From the NCBI GenBank assembly GCA_035772735.1, contig JASDFA010000018.1:55210001-55274000 (forward strand): 64,000 nt of DNA, written 5' to 3'. This document shows positions 21,634 to 34,520 of this stretch, one piece after another (position 1 is the first letter of the stretch; each line of letters begins with the position of its first letter). Position numbers and translations under genes: made by a program. The notes beneath the pieces are model-generated. The model searched no databases, was not told the origin of the DNA, and saw only the letters and a program-made list of their open reading frames with translations. This DNA comes from Datura wrightii. Lineage: Eukaryota > Streptophyta > Magnoliopsida > Solanales > Solanaceae.

Positions 21634-23852
21634 TGTCACGACCTGAACGTACACTTGGATCATAGACATAGGACCTCGAGAGACCCCAAATCGACCCATA
21701 GAACATGCATACAACTAATCTCATTCAAATAAGTGGAATGATAATCATAAAATCATAGCAGAAACGTAATTATAGCATAACATCAAGAAATACGGGACAT
21801 ATACATAGGTGAGTACTACATGTTTGTCTGGAAGCCTCTAATACATAAGATGGGTTGATGGGACAACATCCTAACTAACCCGACCAATACTGGAACATAA
21901 ATAACATAAAAGTCTGTCAAACGACCCTCGGAACATTAGGACTCACCAATAAGCTGAAACCGTAAGCTGAGATGGACTAAGGATGAGGATGAACCTGGGA
22001 TTCGGACCCTGTATCATGAAATGATACAGCATAGAAAGTATGCGATCAGTACATGGAATGTACCGACTATGCAAGGTAAGTAAAACGGACGTTAAAAGTA
22101 TAATAAACTCATAAATAAACATAGAAGAAGGATATCATGCTTGTATCATAAATTTAGTAAGAGAACATAAGACTCAAGACTTTCAGATCATTCATAAATC
22201 ATTCATTAACGTAATCGTAAGTAAACTTTATCAAAACATAACTTAGCCAATAATATAAACATAACGATGCATAAGACATGCGGAACAATGGGAGACTCGT
22301 CATAACCGACACCATCATGGTAGAGCCTTTCATGATGCCTAACTATCTCGCTCAAGTGGGTAGAGCTGACCCTGGCTTGCCATGCGAGGGTCGTGCTTTA
22401 GGCGTGATATCACATTTGAGGGAATTATTATCAGTACATCATATCATTTAGAAACCCATGGTGGCACGTGGTTATGAGACACCGGCGTAGTCCTTTGAAC
22501 GTCGAGCTGCTCGGTGCTAGACACGGCTCCCAAAAGCATGCATATAGGATCATACGTAAATCAATAACATCATGCATTAAGATTCATTGGCTAAAATATA
22601 ACATTTATTATCATTGATCCCCTTTAAAACATGCTTATCCAAGAATTATAGGCCTTTTTCATCGGCCGACATTATAAATAGATAAATCATGTAATTCGCT
22701 TTATAAATCATAAATCATTCATCAACATGTGGGCATTGCTCAATATTTCATCATATTCAATTCTTTCAAAATATGCTCATAAACATGGGTAACTTGAATT
22801 CATGCTTTCCCATCATCAATAAATTCAAAATATTGCATATTCATCGTAAATCATAACTTTCATGAACCTTCATCTAATGGGCATTTTAAATTTATAAAGC
22901 TTGAAACATGATTTAAAGAAAATAATATAAAACCTTCCCATCATTCATAATTCAATAATTAAAACTCAATTAAATCATACCCGTAAAGAGAAATCACATT
23001 TTCATGCGTTTGGGTAAAACCCCATACAACTTGAATAGGAGGATTCATGATTTAAATCGAAATTTGGGCATGGGTTAGGAAGAATTTCACCCATTCTAAA
23101 ATCCTATATACCTGAAATGGATTGATGCGAATTTTCTTGAATACCCACAAAGAAATAGATGGAAACTTGGGGAGGAAGACCTTGAATCTCCCAAAAATCT
23201 CTCTAAGCTTTTTCATGAGAATGGGCATGCATAAAGGACTTAACTCATCTTATCACACTTAGAAAAATATCCAAAACTATTCAGGGCAGACCAACGACCG
23301 ATCCAATGGGTCATTGCTCAACACCACGACTCGTGGTATCGAGTCGTTGGGTCCAACGCCTCATGAAATATCTCATGTCCTTCTTGGCGAGTCGTTACAT
23401 CAAACGGCGGGTCGTCAAATCAACCGTCATCAACTCCTTGACCAATCTGACTTTTCTTTCCATGAGCCTCACCATGACTCGTGGTGCCTTCCAACGAGTC
23501 GTGGTCTCAATCCATTGTAAGAACTGGACATTTCAACCCACAAACAAAGACTAGAAACAACGGGCTGCCACTTCTCACCACGGATCGTGGGATGCCCCGT
23601 GGGTTCCCCATCAGCCTAAGTTCAGTCCTTCCAATGACTGGTAACAACGACTCTTTGTTCCTGACAACGAGTCATTACACCGTTTGTTGTCACCACTACC
23701 TCCCTGAACTACCATACCAGAACAACTTACAACGACTCATGGTATCCAACCACGAGTCATTGAGTCGCCCGTCCTGTGATGTTTTTTCCAGTTTTCTGCA
23801 CTTTCCAAATTCAACCCCTAGGTCAATTCTTAGGCCTTCCTAGGGTGTTACC
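21634..23852 (-). repeat. A: 5' LTR
   Basis: About 2219 bases, from GGTAACACCC (23852) to GTCGTGACA (21634) on the minus strand. The exact outer base is uncertain by one or two, because the 3' LTR reads TGGTAACACCC. It holds the two-hairpin module at 22011-22063 and an ACGAGTCGT array at 23285-23770. Confidence 0.85.
22011..22063 (-). other. LTR two-hairpin module, A 5' LTR
   Basis: GTATCAT-GAA-ATGATAC (22011-22027) and GTACAT-GGA-ATGTAC (22049-22063), both perfect. Confidence 0.65.
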
Positions 23853-24160
23853 CCAGCAGACAGAGGTGGTGGCATAATGGCACCTGTTGACCTAGCTTCA
23901 TCTATATCTGGATCATCATCGTCATCAAACTGAGGTGCATATTGATGGAATTGAGGCTGCTCCCACCCTTTATTTGTCTTGTTTCACCCAGCATTATCAG
24001 CTTCATCCTGGGCATCATCAACAACATTAAGAGCAGTTTGACAAGCTAACTCCACCTTATAAGCCTTATTACCTCGTCGAGTCTCATTCTCCACTATGGC
24101 TTCAATATGTTCAGGAGTCTCAATACCACCCATGCCCCTCAGTGTTCACTCAAGTTTTTG
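23853..24160 (-). pseudogene. C: N-terminal part of gag
   Basis: Right-hand part of C's gag, cut by element A. A frame with 'EAIVENETRRGNKAY' and 'NVVDDAQDEADNAG' ends in TGA; in the same frame after the stop come 'FHQYAPQFDDDDDPDID' and 'IMPPPLSA', which lead directly into the gag core at 7784. The first bases (23853-23857, ccagc) are A's target duplication. Confidence 0.6.
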
Positions 24161-24311
24161 GTCAAATGGAATCAGGGGCTATCCACTACTCTGAGTATTT
24201 CGTATTCACCAAGTAGTAACCTAAGTAAAACAAAAAAAAAAAAGGAAACCTAAATAAGGAAATAAAGACTAAAAGTTAAATAAAAGCAATTAATCTAATC
24301 CTAAGCGATAT

Positions 24312-24329
24312 TCCCCGGCAACAACATTA
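24312..24329 (-). other. C: decayed tRNA-Asp primer site
   Basis: Minus strand TAATGTTGTTGCCGGGGA, matching the Athila primer site at 13 of 18 positions with GTTGCCGGGGA perfect. Confidence 0.6.
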
Positions 24330-24335
24330 TTTTTT

Positions 24336-25886
24336 ATAACACCAAAAATACACCTCAAAAGAAGTACACTATGGTCCTTGATCAAGTAAAGAACCCAACC
24401 AGGGTAGGGGTTTATTCAACGAGGAATATGGTTAAGATTTTTACTAATGCTATTATTTATACTTTTAGTTCAGTTATTACCTATGGGGGGTTTTGTGGAA
24501 AGAGTAAGTAACAATGTTGTGAGATTTTGTTGTTATCAAAGATTTGCAATTAACTAGGGAAGTGTTCCCTATGACTTCATAACTACGTAGGATTTATTAC
24601 ACTCGTGATCTATTTCAATACTTAGCATGCAGAATCGATAAGTTATATGCATCTTTATGGCTGATTCTCCCCTATAAGATGACAATCCTCATTCACTGAA
24701 TTAGGTCTCATGAGCGGTTATAATTAACCCTTATCAGTGATTCCAAATTAACTTCCCCGCAACCGCGACTCAAGCTATTAATTGAAAGTTGATAGTTTCA
24801 AGTCTTTGTTGCAATTCCCTTGTCCTAATCTCTACTTCTCTAAGTTCAAGAAAGTAGAGATTATAGGCTAGTTCTAACATTGTGCACCATTAAAAATTAA
24901 TGATAATAAAGGGAAAGACAATACATGCATTTGTATTGGTCGAGAATCACTTTGTGTTAAACCTTACTTTGTTATTCCATCATGGTTCCACAACCTTAGT
25001 TGTGGGAGTTTAGCTACTCATAATTGTAAGAATGAAAGTATAAGACATAGGAAAAAATCATAATATAGAACTTACAATCTTGAATGAATTAAACCCCAAG
25101 TATCAATTGCAAATTGATCTTTGAAATCAAGAACACAATGATGAAAACTATGATTTTCGAATATCACATTTCAATGCGGTCTCCTAGTAATGTAAGGAAA
25201 ACTCCAAAACTATAGTAATACTGGCATCCTTAAATAGAATCTCCGAGGAAAGTATTTATACGGTAATTAGATTCCTTTCCTAAATTAACAAGAAATGCAG
25301 TGCCGAGATGACCTACGAGATGTAGTATGTCGAGGTATGACTCGTGGTCTGTAACCATAGCATGGATTGCAGTCTCTGATCTCCCCAAGTACGGGTGCCT
25401 AGTACGACCCATGATAGGTCACTATGAGTCATACCCATCATCCGTGGTTTGAACTTCAGAACCTCAACATCTTTGATCACCATACTATGGGTCCTCACTA
25501 TGATTCATACTATGCTGGTATGAATAGTGGTATCTACTTGTACCTTAATAATGCCAACTTCGATAACTTCCTGATTCTAACTACAAGTCACTGGTATAAG
25601 TCGTACAATGTTGGTACGAACCGTGATACCCTTTCATACTCTGGGGTTCTGAACTTGATCCCTTGTCATGGTCACTCATAACGACTTGCACCAAGATGGT
25701 ACGAGTCGTACTAAGATCCGTAGGATGCCATTTTCTTCCCTTTATTCACTCTTTTCATTGATTCAACTCCCAAAACTAATTTTTTGTACAACAGCAACAA
25801 AATACCTTATATCCACATAAATGTACCCACGTCATAGCATGTTTTCTATGCTTTAAGTGTCGAAAGTGCCATAAAACTACAACACA
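24336..25886 (-). repeat. C: 5' LTR
   Basis: About 1.55 kb from TGTGTTGTAG (25886) to the region before the primer site (end uncertain, about 24336). The right boundary is where the B chromodomain resumes. It contains ACGAGTCGT-like motifs at about 25300-25720, for example 25701-25709. No second copy is in the window, so the ends rest on the neighbours and the primer site. Confidence 0.6.
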
Positions 25887-27160
25887 TCAGCGACCTCCTT
25901 ATTCCTCAACTCATGAACCTGATGGTTGAGAATCTCAAGTGGGACCTCTTCATAAGTGAGACTATCTTTCACTCCTACACTTTTCCAATAGCACAGCTGA
26001 GGTAAGATCACCAATGCACTTCTTCAAAAGAGACATAAGAAAGACTGGGTGCACCGATGCTAACTCCGTAGGCAAATCCAACTCATAGGCTACCATTCCA
26101 AAATGCCTCAAGATCCTGTAGGGACCAACATTGCTGGGAGACCCAGTCATCAACAATAAAATCAAGTTCTCTTCTCCTCACATCTTCATATGATTTTTGA
26201 TGACTTTGAGCGGTTTTCAACCTTTCTCTGATAAGTTGAACTTTCTCCATAGCCTTATGAACTGAATCAAGCCCTATCAAGGTAGCTTTACCAACCTCAA
26301 ACACCCTATAGGGGACCTACATCTCCTACAATAAAGTGCCTCGAACTGGGCCATCTGAATGCTAGAGTGCTAGCTATTGTTATATGAAAATTTGATGTGA
26401 GGTAGGTGATCATCCCAACTACCCTTAAAATATATCATGTAAGCCCTCAATATATCTTCTCGAGTCTGAATGTTTCACTTGGCCTGGCCATCTATTTGCG
26501 AGTGAAAAGTTGTGCTGAGCTTAACTTGAGTACCAAGTCCTTTCTGAAATGACTTCCAGAAGTGTGAGGTGAACTGAGTACCCCTATCCAAAATGATGGA
26601 AAAAGGGACTCCATGCAACCTGAACAAATTCCGAATGTAAAGTCTAGCATAATCCTCAACTGAATCTGGGGTCTTAACTGGTAGGAAAGATGTTGAGTTA
26701 GTCATGTGGTCTATAACTACCCAAATCAAATCATATTGTCAGCGTGCAGGAGGTAGACCTATAATCAAATACATGTTTATCTCTTCCCACATCCAAGTAG
26801 GAATGCGATATCCTGAGTCATACCTCCAAGTCTTCGATGCTCAACCTTGACCTATTGGTAGTCGGACACTAAGCCATAAATTATGTGATGTCCTTCTTCA
26901 TGTGATTCCACTAATAGACTTTCCGTAGATCACAGTACATCTTGGTGGCACCTGAATGGATTGAATATCGAGAGCTGTGAGCTTCCATTAATACCTGCTG
27001 CCTCAAACCATCTATATCTTGAACACACAACCTGCCCTGATCACGGAGCACATCATTGGCCCCTTTGGAGAATTCTTCCACCTCCTTCTTGAGGACTGCT
27101 TCCTTCAACTTAAGAAATATTAGATCATCATCTTGCCTTGATTTTACCTCCACCACAAGA
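25887..27160 (-). pseudogene. B: integrase and truncated chromodomain
   Basis: Zinc domain at 27156-26911 ('SSRYSIHSGATKMYCDLRK'; Cys part degraded). Core at 26729-26475: 'WVVIDHMTNSTSFLP' holds the first Asp and 'IILDRGTQF' the second. The third catalytic residue is lost: after DGQA the Glu codon reads Lys and is followed by a stop. The C-terminal block 26165-25962 ('GPYRILRHFGMVAYELDLP', 'HPVFLMSLLKKCIGD') leads into the chromodomain start 'EILNHQVHELRNKEV', where C is inserted. Integrase joins element DNA to the genome; this copy cannot. Confidence 0.75.
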
Positions 27161-27199
27161 GAAGTCTCTAAACTATTTTGGACTTCAACTACTCCTTCC

Positions 27200-28510
27200 G
27201 TTGAATCAACTAAATGAACTCCTAACCGAGCCAGCTAGTAAATATCTCTAACCAGCTCTTTCTTATCATCCTCAATATGAGAAACACTATCCATCAATAA
27301 TTTGCTGAGGGCGTCTACCACTACATTGGCTTTACCTGGGTGGTACAAGACACTCATGTCGTAGTCTTTCAAAAAATCCAATCATCTCCTATGAAGAAGA
27401 TTAAAATCCTTCTGACTGAACACATACTACGGGATTTTATGGTTAGTAAAAACATCTACACGAACGCCATAAAGGTAGTTCCTCCAAATCTTTAAGGAAA
27501 ATACTATCGCTGGCAGCTCAAGATCGTTAGTCGGCTAGTTCTTCTCATGAGCCTTGAGCTGTCTAGAAGCATAGGCTACAACTTTTCCATGTTGCATCAA
27601 CATGAAACCAAGGCCAATTCTGGGGGCATCGCAATAAATCATGAACCCATATGAACCTTCTGGTAAAGTCAAAACTGGGGCAATATTGAGTCGAGTCTTT
27701 AACTCCTAAAACCTCTTTTCACAAGCATCAGACCGCTAGAATTTAACTTTCTTCAAAGTCAATCTGGTCATAAGAGAGGCAATGGAGGAGAATCCTTCCA
27801 TAAAGTATTTATAATACCTAGCTAGACCAAAGAAACTCCTAATATTTGATGGAGAGGTGTGTCTCGGCCAGTTCTTTATTACTTTGATCTTTTGAGGATC
27901 CACCTAAATTCCCTCATTGGCGATGACATGACCAAGGAATCTTACTGAATTCAACTAGAATTCAAAATTACTAAGCTTATAGAATAACTGGTGGTCCTTG
28001 AGAGTCTAGAAAACTATCCTCAAGTGGCCTGCATGCTCATCCTCACTCTGGGAATAGACTAGGATGTAATATATGAACATGATGAAAAACATATCCAAGT
28101 ACTGTTTGAACTCCCTATTCATCAAATCCATGAAAGATGTAGGAGCATTCGTTAGTCCTAAAGGCATAACAACAAATTCCTTGTGACCATATCTAGTTCT
28201 GAAGATTGTCTTCAGAATGTCACATTTTCTGACTTTAGCAGATGATAGCCTGATCTAAAAAGAATCTAGCACCTTGAACTTGGCCGAACAAGTCATCAAT
28301 CCTGGGGATGGGGTTCTTATTCTTGACTATGACTTTGTCCAACTGACAATAGTCAATGCATATTCTGAGTGTACCGTCCTTCTTTTGGACGAATAAAACT
28401 GAGGCACAAAATAGAGAGATACTGGGTCTGATGAAGCCTTTGTCTAAAAGTCTTTTAGTTGTTCCTTCAACTCCTTAAGCTCAGCTGGAGCCATTTTGTA
28501 AGGAGGATTC
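27200..28510 (-). pseudogene. B: reverse transcriptase and RNase H, heavily decayed
   Basis: Similarity to RT and RNase H of A, D and E runs through this whole stretch but is broken by many stops and indels. The YVDD-equivalent motif reads IYYI (codons around 28066-28071), with both catalytic Asp changed to Tyr. RNase H remnants include 'MLMQHGKVVAYASRQLKAH'-like sequence around 27600 and 'DMSVLYHPGKANVVVDALS' around 27350. Confidence 0.7.
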
Positions 28511-28904
28511 CAGATAAGCTGGTTATTTCGAAGAAGGTCTATGTCGAAGTCGATTTTCCGCTCACGAGGAACTTTAAAAAGATCTTCGAGAAATACATCT
28601 GGGAACTTGTTTATGATCGGAACTAATTAAAGAGTTGAGGTTTTGGAACTAGAATCACTAACTTGAACTAAGTGATAGATATAACACTTAGAAATCATTT
28701 TCCTAGCCTTAAGGTAAGAGATAAACCTACCTTTAGGCACTGAATACTACCCTTCCTCTCTAGGTCTAGTTCATTAGGAAACTAAAACTTAACGACCCTA
28801 GTTTTGTAGTCAACTGAGGTATAGCAAGAGTGCAACCAGTCTATTCCAAGAATGATGTAGAAATCGACCATATCTAGCTCTACTATATTGATTGTGCTAA
28901 CTTT

Positions 28905-29200
28905 CTATAAAACTATGACCAGGAAGTTTTTGTATACCCGAGTGGCTAAAACTAGCTCACTAACAGGAGTAGAGACTAGAAAGGTTTCTGAGAGGATTTC
29001 TGGACTAATATCAAATTGAACTACCATGTAAGGAGTCATGAACGAAAGTATGGCTCCTAGGTCTAGTATACCATAGACATCAATATGGAAGAGACATAAC
29101 ATACCAGTAACTCCGTTAGGTGACTTCTCGTGGTCTTTACATGAAGATAGAGCATGGAAGTGGTTCTGATGATGACCACCACCACCTGTGCCTGAAGTGG
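28905..29200 (-). pseudogene. B: aspartic protease
   Basis: The open block 29285-28905 ends in the retropepsin start: 'GVTGMLCLFHIDVYGI' then DLGAILSFM, where the family has DPGATLSF. The catalytic Asp is kept but Thr is changed to Ile. A stop at 28905 truncates the domain; the remainder to about 28500 is in broken frames. Confidence 0.7.
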
Positions 29201-30306
29201 TACCCTGCTGAGCTAGGTGACTTGTTAAAGCTGCTGAAGTAGTGGACTGGGCCTTCTGACATTCGGCTGACGGGTAATTCTTCAACTTGTGATCCAGCTA
29301 ACCACAACCAAAGCAATCCTCCTTGCCTAAATATGACTTACCAGGATTGTCTTACCATACTTTAGATATGCTGGAAAAGTGCGGTTGGTAGAAATATGAC
29401 TCTAAAACTGATGCCTGATGCTCTATCCTTCCAATCAATACAGAGTCTAGGAGAAGGAGAACTAGTTGAAGGGGTGTAGAAGATCCCTGCTGATGCTGTA
29501 AGCAATTAACACTGCCCCATATTTGCAATGAGTATTCAAATTGTCCTATTCTATCGCTCTTTCTCTCCTTCTCCTTTTCTTTCAATTTTTCCTCCTTAAT
29601 TTGTTGGGCATGGATCATAAGCCTGAAAATGTCTATTTCACTAATGAGCATGGTAGTCCTGCACTCCTTGACCACTAGGTTTGAAACTCCTGAAAAAACT
29701 TACTTATCTAAGCCTTGGGTTCAGCCACCATCTCTGGAGCATATCTGGATAGTTGAGTAGATTTCAGGGCATATTCTTGAATGGTCATGGAGTTCTGCTT
29801 CAGATTGATGAAATCCTCAACCTTCACTTCCCTTAGCTTTCGAGTAAAGAACCTGTCCAAAAGCACTGTTATGAACTCATCCCATTCCATCGAACCTACA
29901 CCAACCCATATTCCCTCTTTCCACTACTGATACCATATCTGGACCGCTCCCTTCAGCTAATAAGCCGCCAAATCTGCACTCTTGATGTAGGTGACACCTA
30001 TGATCCATGTGATCTTATAAACCTCCTCAATAAAATCCTGTGAGTCCTCATCCACTTTCGACACATGAAATTCTAGGGGATTAATCCGAGTAAAATCTCA
30101 GACTCTGGTAGTAGCTGTAGTTCCATTGGGGTTAGTAGGTGCAACGGCCTACTAGTTGACCTGGTTGGTCACAGCCTGGACAATTATTTGGAACACAGCC
30201 CAGAACTCAGCATGTGTCACCTGCTCATTTATAGGGCTGCTGAAGCTGGTGGGGCTTGCTGATTTGTATTCTCAAACCTTCTTTTGTTAGCTCTTCTAGG
30301 AGGCAT
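29201..30306 (-). pseudogene. B: gag
   Basis: Starts at ATG 30306 (MPPRRANKRRFENTN) and meets a stop after about 25 codons. Core remnant 29890-29708: 'MEWDEFITVLLDRFFTRKLREV' and 'MTIQEYALKSTQLSRYAPE'. The zinc knuckle at about 29285-29325 reads CFGCG, then a stop, then DHKLKNY, with the last Cys changed to Tyr. Confidence 0.75.
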
Positions 30307-30505
30307 CATCTATAAACGTTTAGAGCACGAGTTAGAAGGATATGTGTGGAGTTTTCCACTCTATCGCATAATAAGAATCATGAAAGAAGGGAAATATCCT
30401 AAAACGCCTTGTAGCCTCTTCCTCATAAGTGTGGCATGCTTCACACCCATGAATAAGATTCTACATGACGCGACATTTAGGCAAATTAGACACTCTAAAC
30501 CTGAT

Positions 30506-30517
30506 GCTCTGATACCA
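30506..30517 (-). other. B: primer binding site, initiator-Met type
   Basis: Minus strand TGGTATCAGAGC, 4 bases from the LTR end at 30522. Confidence 0.85.
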
Positions 30518-30521
30518 AGTT

Positions 30522-32173
30522 TGTCATAACCCAATTCTACAACCTAGACGCGACACGGTGCCTAGAGCTATAAGTGATCCAAGCTAACCCATGGAATAAC
30601 ATAATTCTAACATACTATAACTTATAAGAAATCCTAAGCAGAAGCTATTTTTAATTGAAAACATTATTTTGTGTAAAAGGATAATATCTAATAAAGTACT
30701 AAAGTCTCAAAATAACATTGTGAAAATAAAGTTGAATCTCATACACTTTATCAGAAAGCCTTCTAAAACTGATGAGCTGCGGACAAGCCCCAAGGTAACT
30801 CCAAAGTTTGAAAATTAAAAATAACAAATGATTGAAATAAAGATACTCCAATCATCGAAAGATGAGGACTCATCACCGTCAGTCTGCTAGATGTCGCCAG
30901 AAGAAGATCTAGCTGCGATGCTGAGTCTGGATACCTGAACCTATATCATGAAACGATATAGAATAGAGAGTATGTAATCAATACTTTGAATGTACTAAGC
31001 ATGTGAGATATGTAACTAGAAACATAGGCATGCTAGGAAAATATGAGGATATAGTTGAGCTGACATGCAATGACTCTATCTAAATACATAAATACTGAAG
31101 GTAACATGAAAATCTGGAAATACTATACATTCTAGTAAAATTAGTTTTAGGGTCATGCACATATATTGAAGTCTAAAAACTAAGACTAAACAAAAGATCG
31201 TAACTGTATTGTGGGAGAGTCTATAAACTGAGATATAACCATGTGAGCTAGATGTGGAGTTCAACGTATGCGCCTCATTAATAGGACCTAATATACCTTG
31301 CCAAGGTATAAAGGCATGGCTGTGTGATCATTAAACTGAGGCCCATTCAGGCTAATAGCCTATTGTGGCATGTAGTTTTGGGATCCTAGGTGCGCTAAAC
31401 CTCAACCCACTCGATCCTAAGTACTACTCCCAACTAAAGACATAACAATATATAACTGTAGTGATAGCTTGAGACTGATGTCCTAGGACAAGTTAAAACT
31501 ACTAATTTGGAATTATCTTGAGAGTCTTAAGGACTTGATAAACGGATAATACTATTATTTTTTATAACACAATATATACTGATATTTATGATAATACTGT
31601 TGATATTGAGTATATTGAGAATGTTGTAAATCTATAAGGCATGGATGCATAATTATATAAGAAACTCGTCTACACTTTTATAAATCATGCTAAATTAAGA
31701 TAATCCTAATTTCTAAGTAAATTCTCTTGAAAACATGTTGAAATCGAAATCATGTGGAGCCACATGCAAGTTTAAAATTACCTAATAGATGTATCATCAT
31801 TCTAGTCATGGAAGCACGAAAATATAGGGGAGATAGGGAAGTTCAGCAATTAGAAGAAAACCCTAAGTCATGATTTATAGAAAACTTCAAAGATGAGGGT
31901 TAGTAAACATCTTAGGACACATGGGTGGAAGACCGTTGTTGAAGTCCCACATACCTGGAGAATAAAACCCCTTGATAGAGCTTAATTTCCTAAACTTTGA
32001 GGAAGAACCCTAATTTGGCCTTGAGAGGATCCTTGAAGTTTGTACAATATGTTCTAGAGAGTTTAGGGAGAGAATGAGAGGAATAATGTCGACTAATCCC
32101 CGTAACGTTTCCTCTAAAATATCTCAATACGTGTAGTTTAGGAATTAGAAGTATAAAAAATTACTAGGATGCT
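30522..32173 (-). repeat. B: 5' LTR, 3' part
   Basis: Ends GGTTATGACA (30522) on the minus strand and aligns with the 3' LTR of E from about E 50810 onward. A hairpin CTATATC/GATATAG with a 7-base loop lies at 30941-30961. It is cut at 32173 by D. Confidence 0.75.
30941..30961 (-). other. LTR hairpin II, B 5' LTR
   Basis: CTATATC (30941-30947) and GATATAG (30955-30961) around ATGAAAC. Arms differ from those of A and E but still pair. Confidence 0.55.
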
Positions 32174-34389
32174 TGTCATGACCCGAACGTAGGCCCGGAT
32201 TGAGACACAGGACAAGGATTCCCCGGGGACTCCAAGTCGACCCATGGCATGAACATACATCTAACTTAATAAATTAAAGTGGAAGAACAACATGATAAAC
32301 TTAGAGGAAGTCTGAAATAGCATAACATCATAAATACACATGAATTTGAAGCTGATTACATCCTTTTGTCTGAAAAGCCTCTAAGTCTGATGAGTTGATG
32401 GGACAGGCCCCCAACTAACTCACTAAAGCTAAAAACTAAAAGTACATAAAGAAACTTATAAAGCTTGATCCTCGTAAGATGAGGACTCACCAACAGATGT
32501 GGGATGCTAACTCTGAAAGGCTAGCTAGGGTCGGGGCTAAATCTGAGTACCGGAGCATATATCATGAAATGATAATAACATTGAGTATGCGGTCAGTATG
32601 TGGAATATACCAAGTATGCAAGGTAAGTAAAACTGATATTTAAAATACATAAAAGAGCATAAGAGTAGGACAACATGCTCATAACATAAATATCATAATG
32701 TAACATAAGGCTCAAGGTTTTCTAAGCATTCGTAAATTAACCATAAGCATGATCATAAGAGAAAAACCTATTAAACTTGACTTGAGCCAAAACCGTATGA
32801 ACATAACCATGCATAAATCATGAGAAACAAATGGAGATTCTTATAACCAACATACCCTATATAAGCACACGTGGAGCCCAACCTGTAAATCCCTAGTCGA
32901 GAGGGTGTTCATACCTTGCCAAGGGTAGAACCATGAAAGGCGTGATATCACTCATGAAAGGTCCATTTGGGGCAAAAAGGGGATAGTCTCAAGGAAGGTC
33001 CCATCATGACATACGGTGGCACATAGTTAGGATATTCAAGGCAAAACCTGGGCCCCGAACCTACTCGGTGTTAAATACTACTCCCAAAATATATATAGTG
33101 CTCATAGGATAATATACATGAGATTCATGGGCTAGTTAAATCATGATAATCATAAGCATGCTTGTAAATACGTGAACTAGCCATGGAGATAAGGCCCGTG
33201 AGTCATCCATAATCATAAATCGTAAATTATGAGGTTCGTGTATACTTGTAAAACATGTATATACTGAATAATTCATAAATTCATGATGGGCATTTGAATA
33301 ATTTCATATCATAGATCATAAATCATGATGGGTTGAAGAACATCAAAAATCAAGGTAAAATCATAACTCAATTTATCATAGAACATATATAATTAGGCAT
33401 AATTTAATAGTAATTTAAATCAATAAATTTATAATTGATTTAGTTGTAAAATCTGATCATGATTCGTAAAATATGATGTAAAACATGAGAAGTAGTAACC
33501 CATAGATAGATCATTAGGATTTCATAAGATTTAGGATAAATCCCGATAGGACTTTTAATTAAAATTTCATGAATTAGGAGAGTTGAGTATGGGTGTGAAA
33601 AAATACACCCACTCATATCCCTACCTACTTGAGAGACTTGGATTCTATCACTTCCTTATTTTCCCAAGAGGAATTGAAGAATAATTTGATGAATAACCTT
33701 TGGGTTTTATGCTTCATCACCCTCTACACTCTTAATCTTGCATGCATGGGTTATGAATTAGTTAGAATGACTTAAGCTATCCTAATACACTCTGAAAATT
33801 TCTTAAAACTATGTAGTATAGGATCCTAGGGCTTAGGTATAACGATAATACCCTTAATAAATTCGCAATTAAAAACTAACTTCCAGTCCCAATGAAGGAC
33901 TGGACGAGTCGTTACTCCTGACAACGAGTTGTCACCTAAGTCATGAAGTCTACTGTAATTATTCCTCAAAGAGGTCCCCACGAGGGACCCAATGAGTCGT
34001 TATGGGTGTGGTCATGGTCTTCACTGCCGAAGGTCTCAAGTCTTGAATTATTTACTGCCCACGACTTACCTAACAAATCGTGGCACCTGACCACGACTCT
34101 TGGTGTGCAATCGTGGGGAACAGTTCCACCCAAACTTCATCCTTCAATAGCCTTTGACCACGACTGGCCTAACGAGTCGGGGGGACTGTCCACGACTCGT
34201 GGTCAGGTCTGTGGGATCCCAAATCATGAATTTCCACTTAAGTCAAATTCTTCACCATGAGTCACTCAACAACTCGTGGTCAATCCTGACGGGTCACCTA
34301 ACGACCCGTTCTATGACCTGGTGCAGGAATCTTGTTATTTCTTTGTTTCAACCTCCGGGTCTGATCTTTGGGCTTTCGGGGTAATTACA
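32174..34389 (-). repeat. D: 3' LTR
   Basis: 2216 bases from TGTAATTACCCC (34389) to GTCATGACA (32174) on the minus strand, aligned with 40912-43086. Hairpin II reads TATCAT-GAA-ATGATA at 32560-32574. An ACGAGTCGT array covers 33890-34310 (for example 33904-33912 and 34192-34200). Confidence 0.9.
32560..32574 (-). other. LTR hairpin II, D 3' LTR
   Basis: TATCAT-GAA-ATGATA, 6-bp perfect stem. Confidence 0.55.
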
Positions 34390-34390
34390 A

Positions 34391-34404
34391 TATCTCCCCC
34401 TTAG
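34391..34404 (-). other. D: polypurine tract
   Basis: Minus strand ctaagggggagata directly before the LTR start TGTAATTACC. Confidence 0.7.
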
Positions 34405-34520
34405 GAACATTCATCCTCGAACATTGGTAAACATACAGAAAAGCAGAGAAATGCAATCATCATATCCAAATACTGATCATTTAAGCTAAAAATTGATGGA
34501 ATGACTACCTCCGAACTGAA

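Larger units (their letters stand above)
7785..23852 (-). mobile_element. A: Del/Tekay-like chromovirus with integrase deletion, split by H2
   Basis: Minus-strand order: 5' LTR 23852-21634, initiator-Met primer site, gag with zinc knuckle, protease, RT-RNase H, integrase zinc domain, polypurine tract, then 3' LTR 17822-7785. H2 is inserted in the 3' LTR. The integrase catalytic core and the chromodomain are absent: the frame jumps from the zinc domain straight to the 3' untranslated region. Flanked by a perfect 5-base duplication (ccagc). Assignment rests on the primer site, domain order and similarity to elements D and E, which keep the chromodomain. Confidence 0.85.
6436..25886 (-). mobile_element. 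C: Athila-like element split by A and holding G1
   Basis: Read on the minus strand, C has its 5' LTR at 25886-24336, a decayed tRNA-Asp primer site (24329-24312), the start of gag (to 23853), then element A, then the rest of gag (7784 to about 7100) and the C-terminal half of an extra ORF (to 6713). G1 starts at 6435, so the 3' end of C is outside the window. No protease, RT or integrase is seen between gag and the extra ORF. C is inserted in the chromodomain of B. Right LTR boundary 25886 is placed where homology to B's chromodomain stops. Confidence 0.7.
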